NCBI GenBank assembly: GCA_963920575.1
Contig: CAWUCF010000103.1
Coordinates: 17,667-81,666 of the forward strand
DNA length: 64,000 nucleotides
DNA from: Narthecium ossifragum
Lineage: Eukaryota; Streptophyta; Magnoliopsida; Dioscoreales; Nartheciaceae
Direction: 5' to 3'
Shown here: one piece after another, positions 33,376 through 47,350 of the stretch
Layout: each line of letters starts with the position of its first letter
How positions within the stretch are numbered: the stretch's first letter is position 1
Notes under the pieces: generated by a model
The model's database searches: none
Told to the model about the DNA's origin: nothing
Seen by the model: the letters and a program-made list of their open reading frames with translations, nothing else
Program-made: the position numbers and the translations under genes

Positions 33376-36300
33376 GATACTAGGCCTTGCTAAATTTTTT
33401 TCTTGTTTCTCATTCATTTTTTTGCTGAATATCATCCCAGGCAGGCCTCTTCGAAGCTCCTGGCCACCGGATCGAGCACGTCGAATCCCCGGATCCTCAG
33501 CCTCCAAAATAGCAAAATTTTACATTTTACCTTTTTTGCCTTTTCCTTCACTTTTTAATAATAGGCCTTGCTAATTTTTTTTCTTATTTCTCATTCATTT
33601 TTTTGCTGAATATCATCCCAGGCAGGCCTCCTCGAAGCCCCTGGCCACCGGATCGAGCACGTCGAATCCCCGGATCCTCAGCCTCCAAAATAGCAAGCTT
33701 TTTCCTTTTACCTTTTTTGCCTTTTCCTTCAATTTTTAATACTAGGCCTTGCTAGTTTTTTTTCTTATTTCTCATTCATTTTTTTGCTGAATATCATCCC
33801 AGGCAGGACTCCTCGAAGCTCCTGGCCACCGGGTCGAGCACGTCGAATCCCCGGATCCTCAGCCTCCAAAATAGCAAGCTTTTACCTTTTACCTTTTTTG
33901 CCTTTTCCTTCACTTTTTAATACTGGGCATTGCTAATTTTTTTTCTTATTTCTCATTCATTTTTTTGCTGAATATCATCCCAGGTAGGCCTCTTCGAAGC
34001 TCTTAGCGACCGAATCGGGCACGTCAAATCCTCAGATCCTCAGCCTCCAAAATAGTAAGCTTTTACCTTTTACCTTTTTGGCCTTTTCCTTCACATTTTG
34101 ATACTAGGCCTTGCTAATTTTTTTCCCTTTTTATCATTCATCTTTTTGCTGAATATCATCTCAGGCAGACCTCCTCAAAGCCCTTGGCCACCGGAGCGAC
34201 CACGTCGAATCCCCGGATCCTCAGCCTCCAAAATAGCAAGCTTTTACCTTTTACCTTTTTGCCTTTTCCTTCACTTTTTGATACTAGGCCTTGCTAATTT
34301 TTTTTCTTGTTTCTCATTCAATTTTTTGCTGAATATCATCCCAGGCAGGCCTATTCGAAGCTCCTGGCCACCGGATCGAGCAAGTCGAATCCCCGGATCC
34401 TCAGCCTCCAAAATAGCAAACTTTTACCTTTTACCTTTTTTGCCTTTTCCTTCACTTTTTAATACTAGGCCTTGCTAATTTTTTTTCTTATTTCTCATTC
34501 ATTTTGTTGCAGAATATCATCCCAGGCAGGACTCCTCGAAGCCCCTGGCCACCGGGTCGAGCACGTCGAATCCCCGGATCCTCAGCCTCCAAAATAGCAA
34601 GCTTTTACCTCTTACCTTTTTTGCCTTTTCCTTCACTTTTTAATACTGGGCATTGCTAATTTTTTTTCTTATTTCTCATTCATTTTTTTGCTGAATATCA
34701 TCCCAGATAGGTCTCCTCGAAGCTCTTAGCAACCGAATCGGGCACGTCGAATCCTCAGATCCTTAGCCTCCAAAATAGCAAGCTTTTACCTTTTACCTTT
34801 TTTTACCTTTTCCTTCACTTTTTTCTTGTTTCTCATTCATGTTTTTGCTGAATATCATCCCAGGCAGGCCTCCTCGAAGCCCCTGGCCACCAGATCGCCC
34901 ACGTCGAATCCCCGGGTCCTCAGCATCCAAAATAGCAAGCTTTTACCTTTTACCTTTTTCGCCTTTTCCTTCACTTTTTAATACTAGGCCTTGCTAATTT
35001 TTTTTCTTATTTCTCATTAATTTTTTTGCTGAATATCATCCCAGGTAGGCCTCTTCGAAGCTCTTGGCGACCGAATCGGGCACGTCAAATCCTCAGATCC
35101 TCAGCCTCCAAAATAGCAAGCTTTTACCTTTTACCTTTTTTGCCTTTTCCTTCACTTTTTAATACTAGGCCTTGCTAATGTTTTTTCTTATTTCTCATTC
35201 ATTTTTTTGCTGAATATCATCCCAGGCAGGCCTCCTCGAAGCCCCTGGCCACGGGATCGAGCACGTCGAATCCCCGGATCCTCAGCCTCCAAAATAGCAA
35301 GCTTTTACCTTTTTAGCCTTTTCCTTAACTTTTTAATACTAAGCCTTGCTAATTTTTTTTCTTGTTTCTCATTCATTTTTTTGCTGAATATCATCCCTGG
35401 TAGGCCTCCTCGAAGCTCTTGGCAACCGAATCGGGCACGTCGAATCCTCAGCATCCAAAATTGCAAGCATTTACCTTTTATCTTTTTTGCCTTTTCCTTC
35501 ACATTTTGATACTAGGCCTGCTAATTTTTTTCCCTTTTTCTCATTCATCTTTTTGCTGAATATCATCCCAGGCAGGCCTTCTCGAAGCCCCTGGCGACCG
35601 AATCGAGCACGTCGAATCCCCGGATCCTCAGCCTCCAAAATAGCAAGCTTTTACCTTTTACCTTTTTTGCCTTTTCCTTCACTTTTTAATACTAGGCCTT
35701 GCTAATTTTTTTTCTTATTTCTCATTAATTTTTTTGCTGAATATCATCCCAGGCAGGCCTCCTCGAAGCCCCTGGCCACGGGATCGAGCACGTCGAATCC
35801 CCGGATCCTCAGCCTCCAAAATAGCAAGCTTTTACCTTTTACCTTTTTTGCCTTTTCTATCACTTTCTAATACTAGGCCTTGCTAATGTTTTTTCTTATT
35901 TCTCATTCATTTTTTCGCTGAATATCAACCCAGGCAGGCCTCCTCGAAGCCCCTGGCCACGGGATCAAGCACGTCGAATCCCCGGATCCTCAGCCTCCAA
36001 AATAGCAAGATTTTACCTTTTACCTTTTTTGCCTTTTCTATCACTTTTTGATACTAGGCCTTGCTAATTTTTTTCCCTTTTTCTCATTCATATTTTTGCT
36101 AAATATCATCCCAGGCAGGCCTCCTCGAAGCCCCTGGCCACTGGATCGGACACGTCGAATCCCTGGATCCTCAGCCTGCAAAATAGCAAGCTTTTAGCTT
36201 TTACCTTTTTGCCTTTTCCTTCACTTTTTGATACTAGGCCTTGCTAATTTCTTTTCTTATTTCTCATTCAACTTTTTGCTGAATATCATTCCAGGCAGGC

Positions 36301-36771
36301 CTCCTCGAAGCCCCTGGCCACCGGATCGCACACGTCGAATCCCCGGATCCTCAGCCTCCAAAATAGCAAGCTTTTACCTTTTACCTTTTTTGCCTTTTCC
36401 TTCACTTTTTAATACTAGGCCTTGCTAATTTTTTTTCTTATTTCTCATTCATTTTTTTGCTGAATATCATTAGAGGCAGGCCTCCTCGAAGCCCCTGGCC
36501 ACCGGATCGAGCACGTCGAATCCCCGGATCCTCAGCCTCCAAAATAGCAAGCTTTTACCTTTTACCTTTTTTGTCTTTTCCTTCAGTTTTTAATACTAGG
36601 CCTTGCTAATATTTTTTCTTATTTCACATTCATTTTTTTGCTGAATATCATCCCAGGTAGGCCTCCTCGAAGCTCGTGGCGACCGAATTGGGCACGTCGA
36701 ATCCTCAGATCCTCAGTCTCCAAAATAGCAAGCTTTTACCTTTTAACTTTTTGCCTTTTCCTTCACTTTTT
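33376..36771. repeat. 3,396-bp HOR (19-mer), copy 3
   Basis: Again at offset 3,396. It shares AAGATTTTACC (about 36007) and CTTCAATTTTT with copy 2 but not the copy-2-specific TTTGTCATTC. Copies 2 and 3 are therefore the closest pair by eye. Read-level support is needed to exclude assembly duplication. Confidence 0.9.
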
Positions 36772-39700
36772 GATACTAGGCCTTGCTAAATTTTTTTCTT
36801 GTTTCTCATTCATTTTTTTGCTGAATATCATCCCAGGCAGGCCTCTTCGAAGCTCCTGGCCACCGGATCGAGCACGTCGAATCCCCGGATCCTCAGCCTC
36901 CAAAATAGCAAAATTTTACATTTTACCTTTTTTGCCTTTTCCTTCACTTTTTAATAATAGGCCTTGCTAATTTTTTTTCTTATTTCTCATTCATTTTTTT
37001 GCTGAATATCATCCCAGGCAGGCCTCCTCGAAGCCCCTGGCCACCGGATCGAGCACGTCGAATCCCCGGATCCTCAGCCTCCAAAATAGCAAGCTTTTTC
37101 CTTTTACCTTTTTTGCCTTTTCCTTCAATTTTTAATACTAGGCCTTGCTAGTTTTTTTTCTTATTTCTCATTCATTTTTTTGCTGAATATCATCCCAGGC
37201 AGGACTCCTCGAAGCTCCTGGCCACCGGGTCGAGCACGTCGAATCCCCGGATCCTCAGCCTCCAAAATAGCAAGCTTTTACCTTTTACCTTTTTTGCCTT
37301 TTCCTTCACTTTTTAATACTGGGCATTGCTAATTTTTTTTCTTATTTCTCATTCATTTTTTTGCTGAATATCATCCCAGGTAGGCCTCTTCGAAGCTCTT
37401 AGCGACCGAATCGGGCACGTCAAATCCTCAGATCCTCAGCCTCCAAAATAGCAAGCTTTTACCTTTTACCTTTTACCTTTTTTGCCTTTTCCTTTACATT
37501 TTGATACTAGGCCTTGCTAATTTTTTTCCCTTTTTCTCATTCATCTTTTTGCTGAATATCATCCCAGGCAGACCTCCTCAAAGCCCTTGGCCACCGGAGC
37601 GACCACGTCGAATCCCCGGATCCTCAGCCTCCAAAATAGCAAGCTTTTACCTTTTACCTTTTTTGCCTTTTCGTTCACTTTTTAATACTAGGCCTTGCTA
37701 ATGTTTTTTCTTATTTCTCATTCATTTTTTTGCTGAATATCATCCCAGGCAGGCCTTCTCGAAGCCCCTGGCCAAGGGATCGAGCACGTCAAATCCCCGG
37801 ATCCTCTGCCTCCAAAATAGCAAGCTTTTACCTTTTACCTTTTTGCCTTTTCCTTCACTTTTTGATACTAGGCCTTGCTAATTTTTTTTCTTGTTACTTA
37901 TTCAATTTTTTGCTGAATATCATCCCAGGCAGGCCTATTCGAAGCTCCTGGCCACCGGATCGAGCAAGTCGAATCCCCGGATCCTCAGCCTCCAAAATAG
38001 CAAACTTTTACCTTTTACCTTTTTTGCCTTTTCCTTCACTTTTTAATACTAGGCCTTGCTAATTTTTTTTCTTATTTCTCATTCATTTTGTTGCTGAATA
38101 TCATCCCAGGCAGGACTCCTCGAAGCCCCTGGCCACCGGGTCGAGCACGTCGAATCCCCGGATCCTCAGCCTCCAAAATAGCAAGCTTTTACCTCTTACC
38201 TTTTTTGCCTTTTCCTTCACTTTTTAATACTGGGCATTGCTAATTTTTTTTCTTATTTCTCATTCATTTTTTTGCTGAATATCATCCCAGATAAGCCTCC
38301 TCGAAGCTCTTAGCAACCGAATCGGGCACGTCGAGTCCTCAGATCCTCAGCCTCCAAAATAGCAAGCTTTTACATTTTACCTTTTTTTACCTTTTCCTTC
38401 ACTTTTTTCTTGTTTCTCATTCATGTTTTTGCTGAATATCATCCCAGGCAGGCCTCCTCGAAGCCCCTGGCCACCAGATCGACCACGTCGAATCCCCGGG
38501 TCCTCAGCATCCAAAATAGCAAGCTTTTACCTTTTACCTTTTTCGCCTTTTCCTTCACTTTTTAATACTAGGCCTTGCTAATTTTTTTTCTTATTTCTCA
38601 TTAATTTTTTTGCTGAATATCATCCCAGGTAGGCCTCTTCGAAGCTCTTGGCGACCGAATCGGGCACGTCAAATCCTCAGATCCTCAGCCTCCAAAATAG
38701 CAAGCTTTTACCTTTTACCTTTTTTGCCTTTTCCTTCACTTTTTAATACTAGGCCTTGCTAATGTTTTTTCTTATTTCTCATTCATTTTTTTGCTGAATA
38801 TCATCCCAGGCAGGCCTCCTCGAAGCCCCTGGCCACGGGATCGAGCACGTCGAATCCCCGGATCCTCAGCCTCCAAAATAGCAAGCTTTTACCTTTTTAG
38901 CCTTTTCCTTAACTTTTTAATACTAAGCCTTGCTAATTTTTTTTCTCGTTTCTCATTCATTTTTTTGCGGAATATCATCCCTGGTAGGCCTCCTCGAAGC
39001 TCTTGGCAACCGAATCGGGCACGTCGAATCCTCAGCATCCAAAATTGCAAGCATTTACCTTTTATCTTTTTTGCCTTTTCCTTCACATTTTGATACTAGG
39101 CCTGCTAATTTTTTTCCCTTTTTCTCATTCATCTTTTTGCTGAATATCATCCCAGGCAGGCCTTCTCGAAGCCCCTGGCGACCGGATCGAGCACGTCGAA
39201 TCCCCGGATCCTCAGCCTCCAAAATAGCAAGCTTTTACCTTTTACCTTTTTTGCCTTTTCCTTCACTTTTTAATACTAGGCCTTGCTAATTTTTTTTCTT
39301 ATTTCTCATTAATTTTTTTGCTGAATATCATCCCAGGCAGGCCTCCTCGAAGCCCCTGGCCACGGGATCGAGCACGTCGAATCCCCGGATCCTCAGCCTC
39401 CAAAATAGCAAGCTTTTACCTTTTACCTTTTTTGCCTTTTCTATCACTTTCTAATACTAGGCCTTGCTAATGTTTTTTCTTATTTCTCATTCATTTTTTC
39501 GCTGAATATCATCCCAGGCAGGCCTCCTCGAAGCCCCTGGCCACGGGATCGAGCACGTCGAATCCCCGGATCCTCAGCCTCCAAAATAGCAAGCTTTTAC
39601 CTTTTACCTTTTTTGCCCTTTCTATCACTTTTTGATACTAGGCCTTGCTAATTTTTTTCCCTTTTTCTCATTCATATTTTTGCTAAATATCATCCCAGGC

Positions 39701-42149
39701 AGGCCTCCTCGAAGCCCCTGGCCACTGGATCGGACACGTCGAATCCCTGGATCCTCAGCCTGCAAAATAGCAAGCTTTTACCTTTTACCTTTTTGCCTTT
39801 TCCTTCACTTTTTGATACTAGGCCTTGCTAATTTCTTTTCTTATTTCTCATTCAACTTTTTGCTGAATATCATTCCAGGCAGGCCTCCTCGAAGCCCCTG
39901 GCCACCGGATCGCACACGTCGAATCCCCGGATCCTCAGCCTCCAAAATAGCAAGCTTTTACCTTTTACCTTTTTTGCCTTTTCCTTCACTTTTTAATACT
40001 AGTCCTTGCTAATTTTTTTTCTTATTTCTCATTCATTTTTTTGCTGAATATCATTAGAGGCAGGCCTCCTCGAAGCCCCTGGCCACCGGATCGAGCACGT
40101 CGAATCCCCGGATCCTCAGCCTCCAAAATAGCAAGCTTTTACCTTTTACCTTTTTTGCCTTTTCCTTCACTTTTTAATACTAGGCCTTGCTAATATTTTT
40201 TCTTATTTCACATTCATTTTTTTGCTGAATATCATCCCAGGTAGGCCTCCTCGAAGCTCGTGGCGACCGAATTGGGCACGTCGAATCCTCAGATCCTCAG
40301 CCTCCAAAATAGCAAGCTTTTACCTTTTACCTTTTTTGTCTTTTCCTTCACTTTTTGATACTAGGCGTTGCTAATTTTTTTCCCTTTTTCTCATTCATCT
40401 TTTTTCTAAATATCATCCCAGGCAGTCCTCCTCGAAGCCCATGGCCACCGGATCGAGCACGTTGAATCCCCGAATCCTCAGCCTCCAAAATAGCAAGCTT
40501 TTACCTTTTACCTTTTTTGCCTTTTCCTTCACTTTTTAATACTAGGCCTTGCTAATGTTTTTTCTTATTTCTCATTCATTTTTTTGCTGAATATCATCCC
40601 AGGCAGGCCTCCTCGAAGCCCCTGGCCACGGGATCGAGCACGTCGAATCCCCGGATCCTCAGCCTCCAAAATAGCAAGCTTTTACCTTTTTAGCCTTTTC
40701 CTTAACTTTTTAATACTAAGCCTTGCTAATTTTTTTTCTTGTTTCTCATTCATTTTTTTGCTGAATATCATCCCTGGTAGGCCTCCTCGAAGCTCTTGGC
40801 AACCGAATCGGGCACGTCGAATCCTCAGCATCCAAAATTGCAAGCATTTACCTTTTATCTTTTTTGCCTTTTCCTTCACATTTTGATACTAGGCCTGCTA
40901 ATTTTTTTCCCTTTTTCTCATTCATCTTTTTGCTGAATATCATCCCAGGCAGGCCTTCTCGAAGCCCCTGGCGACCGAATCGAGCACGTCGAATCCCCGG
41001 ATCCTCAGCCTCCAAAATAGCAAGCTTTTACCTTTTACCTTTTTTGCCTTTTCCTTCACTTTTTAATACTAGGCCTTGCTAATTTTTTTTCTTATTTCTC
41101 AATAATTTTTTTGCTGAATATCATCCCAGGCAGGCCTCCTCGAAGCCCCTGGCCACGGGATCGAGCACGTCGAATCCCCGGATCCTCAGCCTCCAAAATA
41201 GCAAGCTTTTACCTTTTACCTTTTTTGCCTTTTCTATCACTTTCTAATACTAGGCCTTGCTAATGTTTTTTCTTATTTCTCATTCATTTTTTCGCTGAAT
41301 ATCAACCCAGGCAGGCCTCCTCGAAGCCCCTGGCCACGGGATCAAGCACGTCGAATCCCCGGATCCTCAGCCTCCAAAATAGCAAGCTTTTACCTTTTAC
41401 CTTTTTTGCCTTTTCTATCACTTTTTGATACTAGGCCTTGCTAATTTTTTTCCCTTTTTCTCATTCATATTTTTGCTAAATATCATCCCAGGCAGGCCTC
41501 CTCGAAGCCCCTGGCCACTGGATCGGACACGTCGAATCCCTGGATCCTCAGCCTGCAAAATAGCAAGCTTTTAGCTTTTACCTTTTTGCCTTTTCCTTCA
41601 CTTTTTGATACTAGGCCTTGCTAATTTCTTTTCTTATTTCTCATTCAACTTTTTTGCTGAATATCATTCCAGGCAGGCCTCCTCGAAGCCCCTGGCCCCC
41701 GGATCGCACACGTCGAATCCCCGGATCCTCAGCCTCCAAAATAGCAAGCTTTTACCTTTTACCTTTTTTGCCTTTTCCTTCACTTTTTAATACTAGGCCT
41801 TGCTAATTTTTTTTCTTATTTCTCATTCATTTTTTTGCTGAATATCATTAGAGGCAGGCCTCCTCGAAGCCCCTGGCCACCGGATCGAGCACGTCGAATC
41901 CTCGGATCCTCAGCCTCCAAAATAGCAAGCTTTTACCTTTTACCTTTTTTGTCTTTTCCTTCAGTTTTTAATACTAGGCCTTGCTAATATTTTTTCTTAT
42001 TTCACATTCATTTTTTTGCTGAATATCATCCCAGGTAGGCCTCCTCGAAGCTCGTGGCGACCGAATTGGGCACGTCGAATCCTCAGATCCTCAGTCTCCA
42101 AAATAGCAAGCTTTTACCTTTTAACTTTTTGCCTTTTCCTTCACTTTTT
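36772..42149. repeat. Compound HOR, copy 1: extended 19-mer derivative plus 10-mer (about 5.37 kb)
   Basis: The 19-mer is followed here by a variant carrying one more monomer (distance 35,207 to 38,791 is 3,584 bp, that is 3,396 + 181 + 7; the 7 bp is an extra TTTTACC at about 37,460). A shortened version then follows (38,791 to 40,584, 1,793 bp, about 10 monomers) in which the central part is missing. The pair recurs as a 5,370-bp unit in the next block. Confidence 0.8.
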
Positions 42150-45100
42150 GATACTAGGCCTTGCTAATTTTTTTTCTTGTTTCTCATTCATTTTTTTGCT
42201 GAATATCATCCCAGGCAGGCCTCTTCGAAGCTCCTGGCCACCGGATCGAGCACGTCGAATCCCCGGATCCTCAGCCTCCAAAATAGCAAAATTTTACATT
42301 TTACCTTTTTTGCCTTTTCCTTCACTTTTTAATAATAGGCCTTGCTAATTTTTTTTCTTATTTCTCATTCATTTTTTTGCTGAATATCATCCCAGGCAGG
42401 CCTCCTCGAAGCCCCTGGCCACCGGATCGAGCACGTCGAATCCCCGGATCCTCAGCCTCCAAAATAGCAAGCTTTTTCCTTTTACCTTTTTTGCCTTTTC
42501 CTTCAATTTTTAATACTAGGCCTTGCTAGTTTTTTTTCTTATTTCTCATTCATTTTTTTGCTGAATATCATCCCAGGCAGGACTCCTCGAAGCTCCTGGC
42601 CACCGGGTCGAGCACGTCGAATCCCCGGATCCTCAGCCTCCAAAATAGCAAGCTTTTACCTTTTACCTTTTTTGCCTTTTCCTTCACTTTTTAATACTGG
42701 GCATTGCTAATTTTTTTCTTATTTCTCATTCATTTTTTTGCTGAATATCATCCCAGGTAGGCCTCTTCGAAGCTCTTAGCGACCGAATCGGGCACGTCAA
42801 ATCCTCAGATCCTCAGCCTCCAAAATAGCAAGCTTTTACCTTTTACCTTTTTTGCCTTTTCCTTCACATTTTGATACTAGGCCTTGCTAATTTTTTTCCC
42901 TTTTTCTCATTCATCTTTTTGCTGAATATCATCCCAGGCAGACCTCCTCAAAGCCCTTGGCCACCGGAGCGACCACGTCGAATCCCCGGATCCTCAGCCT
43001 CCAAAATAGCAAGCTTTTACCTTTTACCTTTTTTGCCTTTTCGTTCACTTTTTAATACTAGGCCTTGCTAATGTTTTTTCTTATTTCTCATTCAGTTTTT
43101 TGCTGAATATCATCCCAGGCAGGCCTTCTCGAAGCCCCTGGCCAAGGGATCGAGCACGTCAAATCCCCGGATCCTCTGCCTCCAAAATAGCAAGCTTTTA
43201 CCTTTTACCTTTTTGCCTTTTCCTTCACTTTTTGATACTAGGCCTTGCTAATTTTTTTTCTTGTTACTCATTCAATTTTTTGCTGAATATCATCCCAGGC
43301 AGGCCTATTCGAAGCTCCTGGCCACCGAATCGAGCAAGTCGAATCCCCGGATCCTCAGCCTCCAAAATAGCAAACTTTTACCTTTTACCTTTTTTGCCTT
43401 TTCCTTCACTTTTTAATACTAGGCCTTGCTAATTTTTTTTCTTATTTCTCATTCATTTTGTTGCTGAATATCATCCAAGGCAGGACTCCTCGAAGCCCCT
43501 GGCCACCGGGTCGAGCACGTCGAATCCCCGGATCCTCAGCCTCCAAAATAGCAAGCTTTTACCTCTTACCTTTTTTGCCTTTTCCTTCACTTTTTAATAC
43601 TGGGCATTGCTAATTTTTTTTCTTATTTCTCATTCATTTTTTTGCGGAATATCATCCCAGATAAGCCTCCTCGAAGCTCTTAGCAACCGAATCGGGCACG
43701 TCGAATCCTCAGATCCTCAGCCTCCAAAATAGCAAGCTTTTACATTTTACCTTTTTTTACCTTTTCCTTCACTTTTTTCTTGTTTCTCATTCATGTTTTT
43801 GCTGAATATCATCCCAGGCAGGCCTCCTCGAAGCCCCTGGCCACCAGATCGACCACGTCGAATCCCCGGGTCCTCAGCATCCAAAATAGCAAGCTTTTAC
43901 CTTTTACCTTTTTCGCCTTTTCCTTCACTTTTTAATACTAGGCCTTGCTAATTTTTTTTCTTATTTCTCATTAATTTTTTTGCTGAATATCATCCCAGGT
44001 AGGCCTCTTCGAAGCTCTTGGCGACCGAATCGGGCACGTCAAATCCTCAGATCCTCAGCCTCCAAAATAGCAAGCTTTTACCTTTTACCTTTTTTGCCTT
44101 TTCCTTCACTTTTTAATACTAGGCCTTGCTAATGTTTTTTCTTATTTCTCATTCATTTTTTTGCTGAATATCATCCCAGGCAGGCCTCCTCGAAGCCCCT
44201 GGCCACGGGATCGAGCACGTCGAATCCCCGGATCCTCAGCCTCCAAAATAGCAAGCTTTTACCTTTTTAGCCTTTTCCTTAACTTTTTAATACTAAGCCT
44301 TGCTAATTTTTTTTCTAGTTTCTCATTCATTTTTTTGCTGAATATCATCCCTGGTAGGCCTCCTCGAAGCTCTTGGCAACCGAATCGGGCACGTCGAATC
44401 CTCAGCATCCAAAATTGCAAGCATTTACCTTTTATCTTTTTTGCCTTTTCCTTCACATTTTGATACTAGGCCTGCTAATTTTTTTCCCTTTTTCTCATTC
44501 ATCTTTTTGCTGAATATCATCCCAGGCAGGCCTTCTCGAAGCCCCTGGCGACCGAATCGAGCACGTCGAATCCCCGGATCCTCAGCCTCCAAAATAGCAT
44601 GCTTTTACCTTTTACCTTTTTTGCCTTTTCCTTCACTTTTTAATACTAGGCCTTGCTAATTTTTTTTCTTATTTCTCATTAATTTTTTTGCTGAATATCA
44701 TCCCAGGCAGGCCTCCTCGAAGCCCCTGGCCACGGGATCGAGCACGTCGAATCCCCGGATCCTCAGCCTCCAAAATAGCAAGCTTTTACCTTTTACCTTT
44801 TTTGCCTTTTCTATCACTTTCTAATACTAGGCCTTGCTAATGTTTTTTCTTATTTCTCATTCATTTTTTCGCTGAATATCATCCCAGGCAGGCCTCCTCG
44901 AAGCCCCTGGCCACGGGATCGAGCACGTCGAATCCCCGGATCCTCAGCCTCCAAAATAGCAAGCTTTTACCTTTTACCTTTTTTGCCTTTTCTATCACTT
45001 TTTGATACTAGGCCTTGCTAATTTTTTTCCCTTTTTCTCATTCATATTTTTGCTAAATATCATCCCAGGCAGGCCTCCTCGAAGCCCCTGGCCACTGGAT

Positions 45101-47350
45101 CGGACACGTCGAATCCCTGGATCCTCAGCCTGCAAAATAGCAAGCTTTTACCTTTTACCTTTTTGCCTTTTCCTTCACTTTTTGATACTAGGCCTTGCTA
45201 ATTTCTTTTCTTATTTCTCATTCAACTTTTTGCTGAATATCATTCCAGGCAGGCCTCCTCGAAGCCCCTGGCCACCGGATCGCACACGTCGAATCCCCGG
45301 ATTCTCAGCCTCCAAAATAGCAAGCTTTTACCTTTTACCTTTTTTGCCTTTTCCTTCACTTTTTAATACTTGGCCTTGCTAATATTTTTTCTTATTTCAC
45401 ATTCATTTTTTTGCTGAATATCATCCCAGGTAGGCCTCCTCGAAGCTCGTGGCGACCGAATTGGGCACGTCGAATCCTCAGATCCTCAGCCTCCAAAATA
45501 GCAAGCTTTTACCTTTTACCTTTTTTGTCTTTTCCTTCACTTTTTGATACTAGGCGTTGCTAATTTTTTTCCCTTTTTCTCATTCATCTTTTTTCTAAAT
45601 ATCATCCAAGGCAGGCCTCCTCGAAGCCCATGGCCACCGGATCGAGCACGTTGAATCCCCGAATCCTCAGCCTCCAAAATAGCAAGCTTTTACCTTTTAC
45701 CTTTTTTGCCTTTTCCTTCACTTTTTAATACTAGGCCTTGCTAATGTTTTTTCTTATTTCTCATTCATTTTTTTGCTGAATATCATCCCAGGCAGGCCTC
45801 CTCGAAGCCCCTGGCCACGGGATCGAGCACGTCGAATCCCCGGATCCTCAGCCTCCAAAATAGCAAGCTTTTACCTTTTTAGCCTTTTCCTTAACTTTTT
45901 AATACTAAGCCTTGCTAATTTTTTTTCTTGTTTCTCATTCATTTTTTTGCTGAATATCATCCCTGGTAGGCCTCCTCGAAGCTCTTGGCAACCGAATCGG
46001 GCACGTCGAATCCTCAGCATCCAAAATTGCAAGCATTTACCTTTTATCTTTTTTGCCTTTTCCTTCACATTTTGATACTAGGCCTGCTAATTTTTTTCCC
46101 TTTTTCTCATTCATCTTTTTGCTGAATATCATCCCAGGCAGGGCTTCTCGAAGCCCCTGGCGACCGAATCGAGCACGTCGAATCCCCGGATCCTCAGCCT
46201 CCAAAATAGCAAGCTTTTACCTTTTACCTTTTTTGCCTTTTCCTTCACTTTTTAATACTAGGCCTTGCTAATTTTTTTTCTTATTTCTCATTAATTTTTT
46301 TGCTGAATATCATCCCAGGCAGGCCTCCTCGAAGCCCCTGGCCACGGGATCGAGCACGTCGAATCCCCGGATCCTCAGCCTCCAAAATAGCAAGCTTTTA
46401 CCTTTTCACTTTTTTGCCTTTTCTATCACTTTCTAATACTAGGCCTTGCTAATGTTTTTTCTTATTTCTCATTCATTTTTTCGCTGAATATCATCCCAGG
46501 CAGGCCTCCTCGAAGCCCCTGGCCACGGGATCGAGCACGTCGAATCCCCAGATCCTCAGCCTCCAAAATAGCAAGCTTTTACCTTTTACCTTTTTTGCCT
46601 TTTCTATCACTTTTTGATACTAGGCCTTGCTAATTTTTTTCCCTTTTTCTCATTCATATTTTTGCTAAATATCATCCCAGGCAGGCCTCCTCGAAGCCCC
46701 TGGCCACTGGATCGGACACGTCGAATCCCTGGATCCTCAGCCTGCAAAATAGCAAGCTTTTACCTTTTACCTTTTTGCCTTTTCCTTCACTTTTTGATAC
46801 TAGGCCTTGCTAATTTCTTTTCTTATTTCTCATTCAACTTTTTGCTGAATATCATTCCAGGCAGCCCTCCTCGAAGCCCCTGGCCACCGGATCGCACACG
46901 TCGAATCCCCGGATCCTCAGCCTCCAAAATAGCAAGCTTTTACCTTTTACCTTTTTTGCCTTTTCCTTCACTTTTTAATACTAGGCCTTGCTAATATTTT
47001 TTCTTATTTCACATTCATTTTTTTGCTGAATATCATCCCAGGTAGGCCTCCTCGAAGCTCGTGGCGACCGAATTGGGCACGTCGAATCCTCAGATCCTCA
47101 GCCTCCAAAATAGCAAGCTTTTACCTTTTACCTTTTTTGTCTTTTCCTTCACTTTTTGATACTAGGCGTTGCTAATTTTTTTCCCTTTTTCTCATTCATC
47201 TTTTTTCTAAATATCATCCCAGGCAGGCCTCCTCGAAGCCCATGGCCACCGGATCGAGCACGTTGAATCCCCGGATCCTCAGCCTCCAAAATGGCAAGCT
47301 TTTACCTTTTACCTTTTTTGCCTTTTCCTTCACTTTTTAATACTAGGCCT
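42150..47350. repeat. Compound HOR, copy 2, with a 9-mer (1,612-bp) derivative
   Basis: It matches the previous block at offset 5,370 (37,501/42,871; 37,730/43,100; 38,791/44,161; 39,632/45,002). The shortened part differs: 44,161 to 45,773 is 1,612 bp, one monomer fewer than the 1,793-bp version, having lost the unit with TCATTAGAGGCAGG. The 1,612-bp unit then begins again (45,002/46,614). HOR similarity fades near 47.3 kb. Confidence 0.8.

Noticed and set aside
28513..46068. Repeated 65-codon Lys-rich minus-strand frames, one per HOR copy
   Set aside because: They are the reverse of the T-rich satellite strand and recur only because the HOR recurs. Lys richness comes from A-runs.
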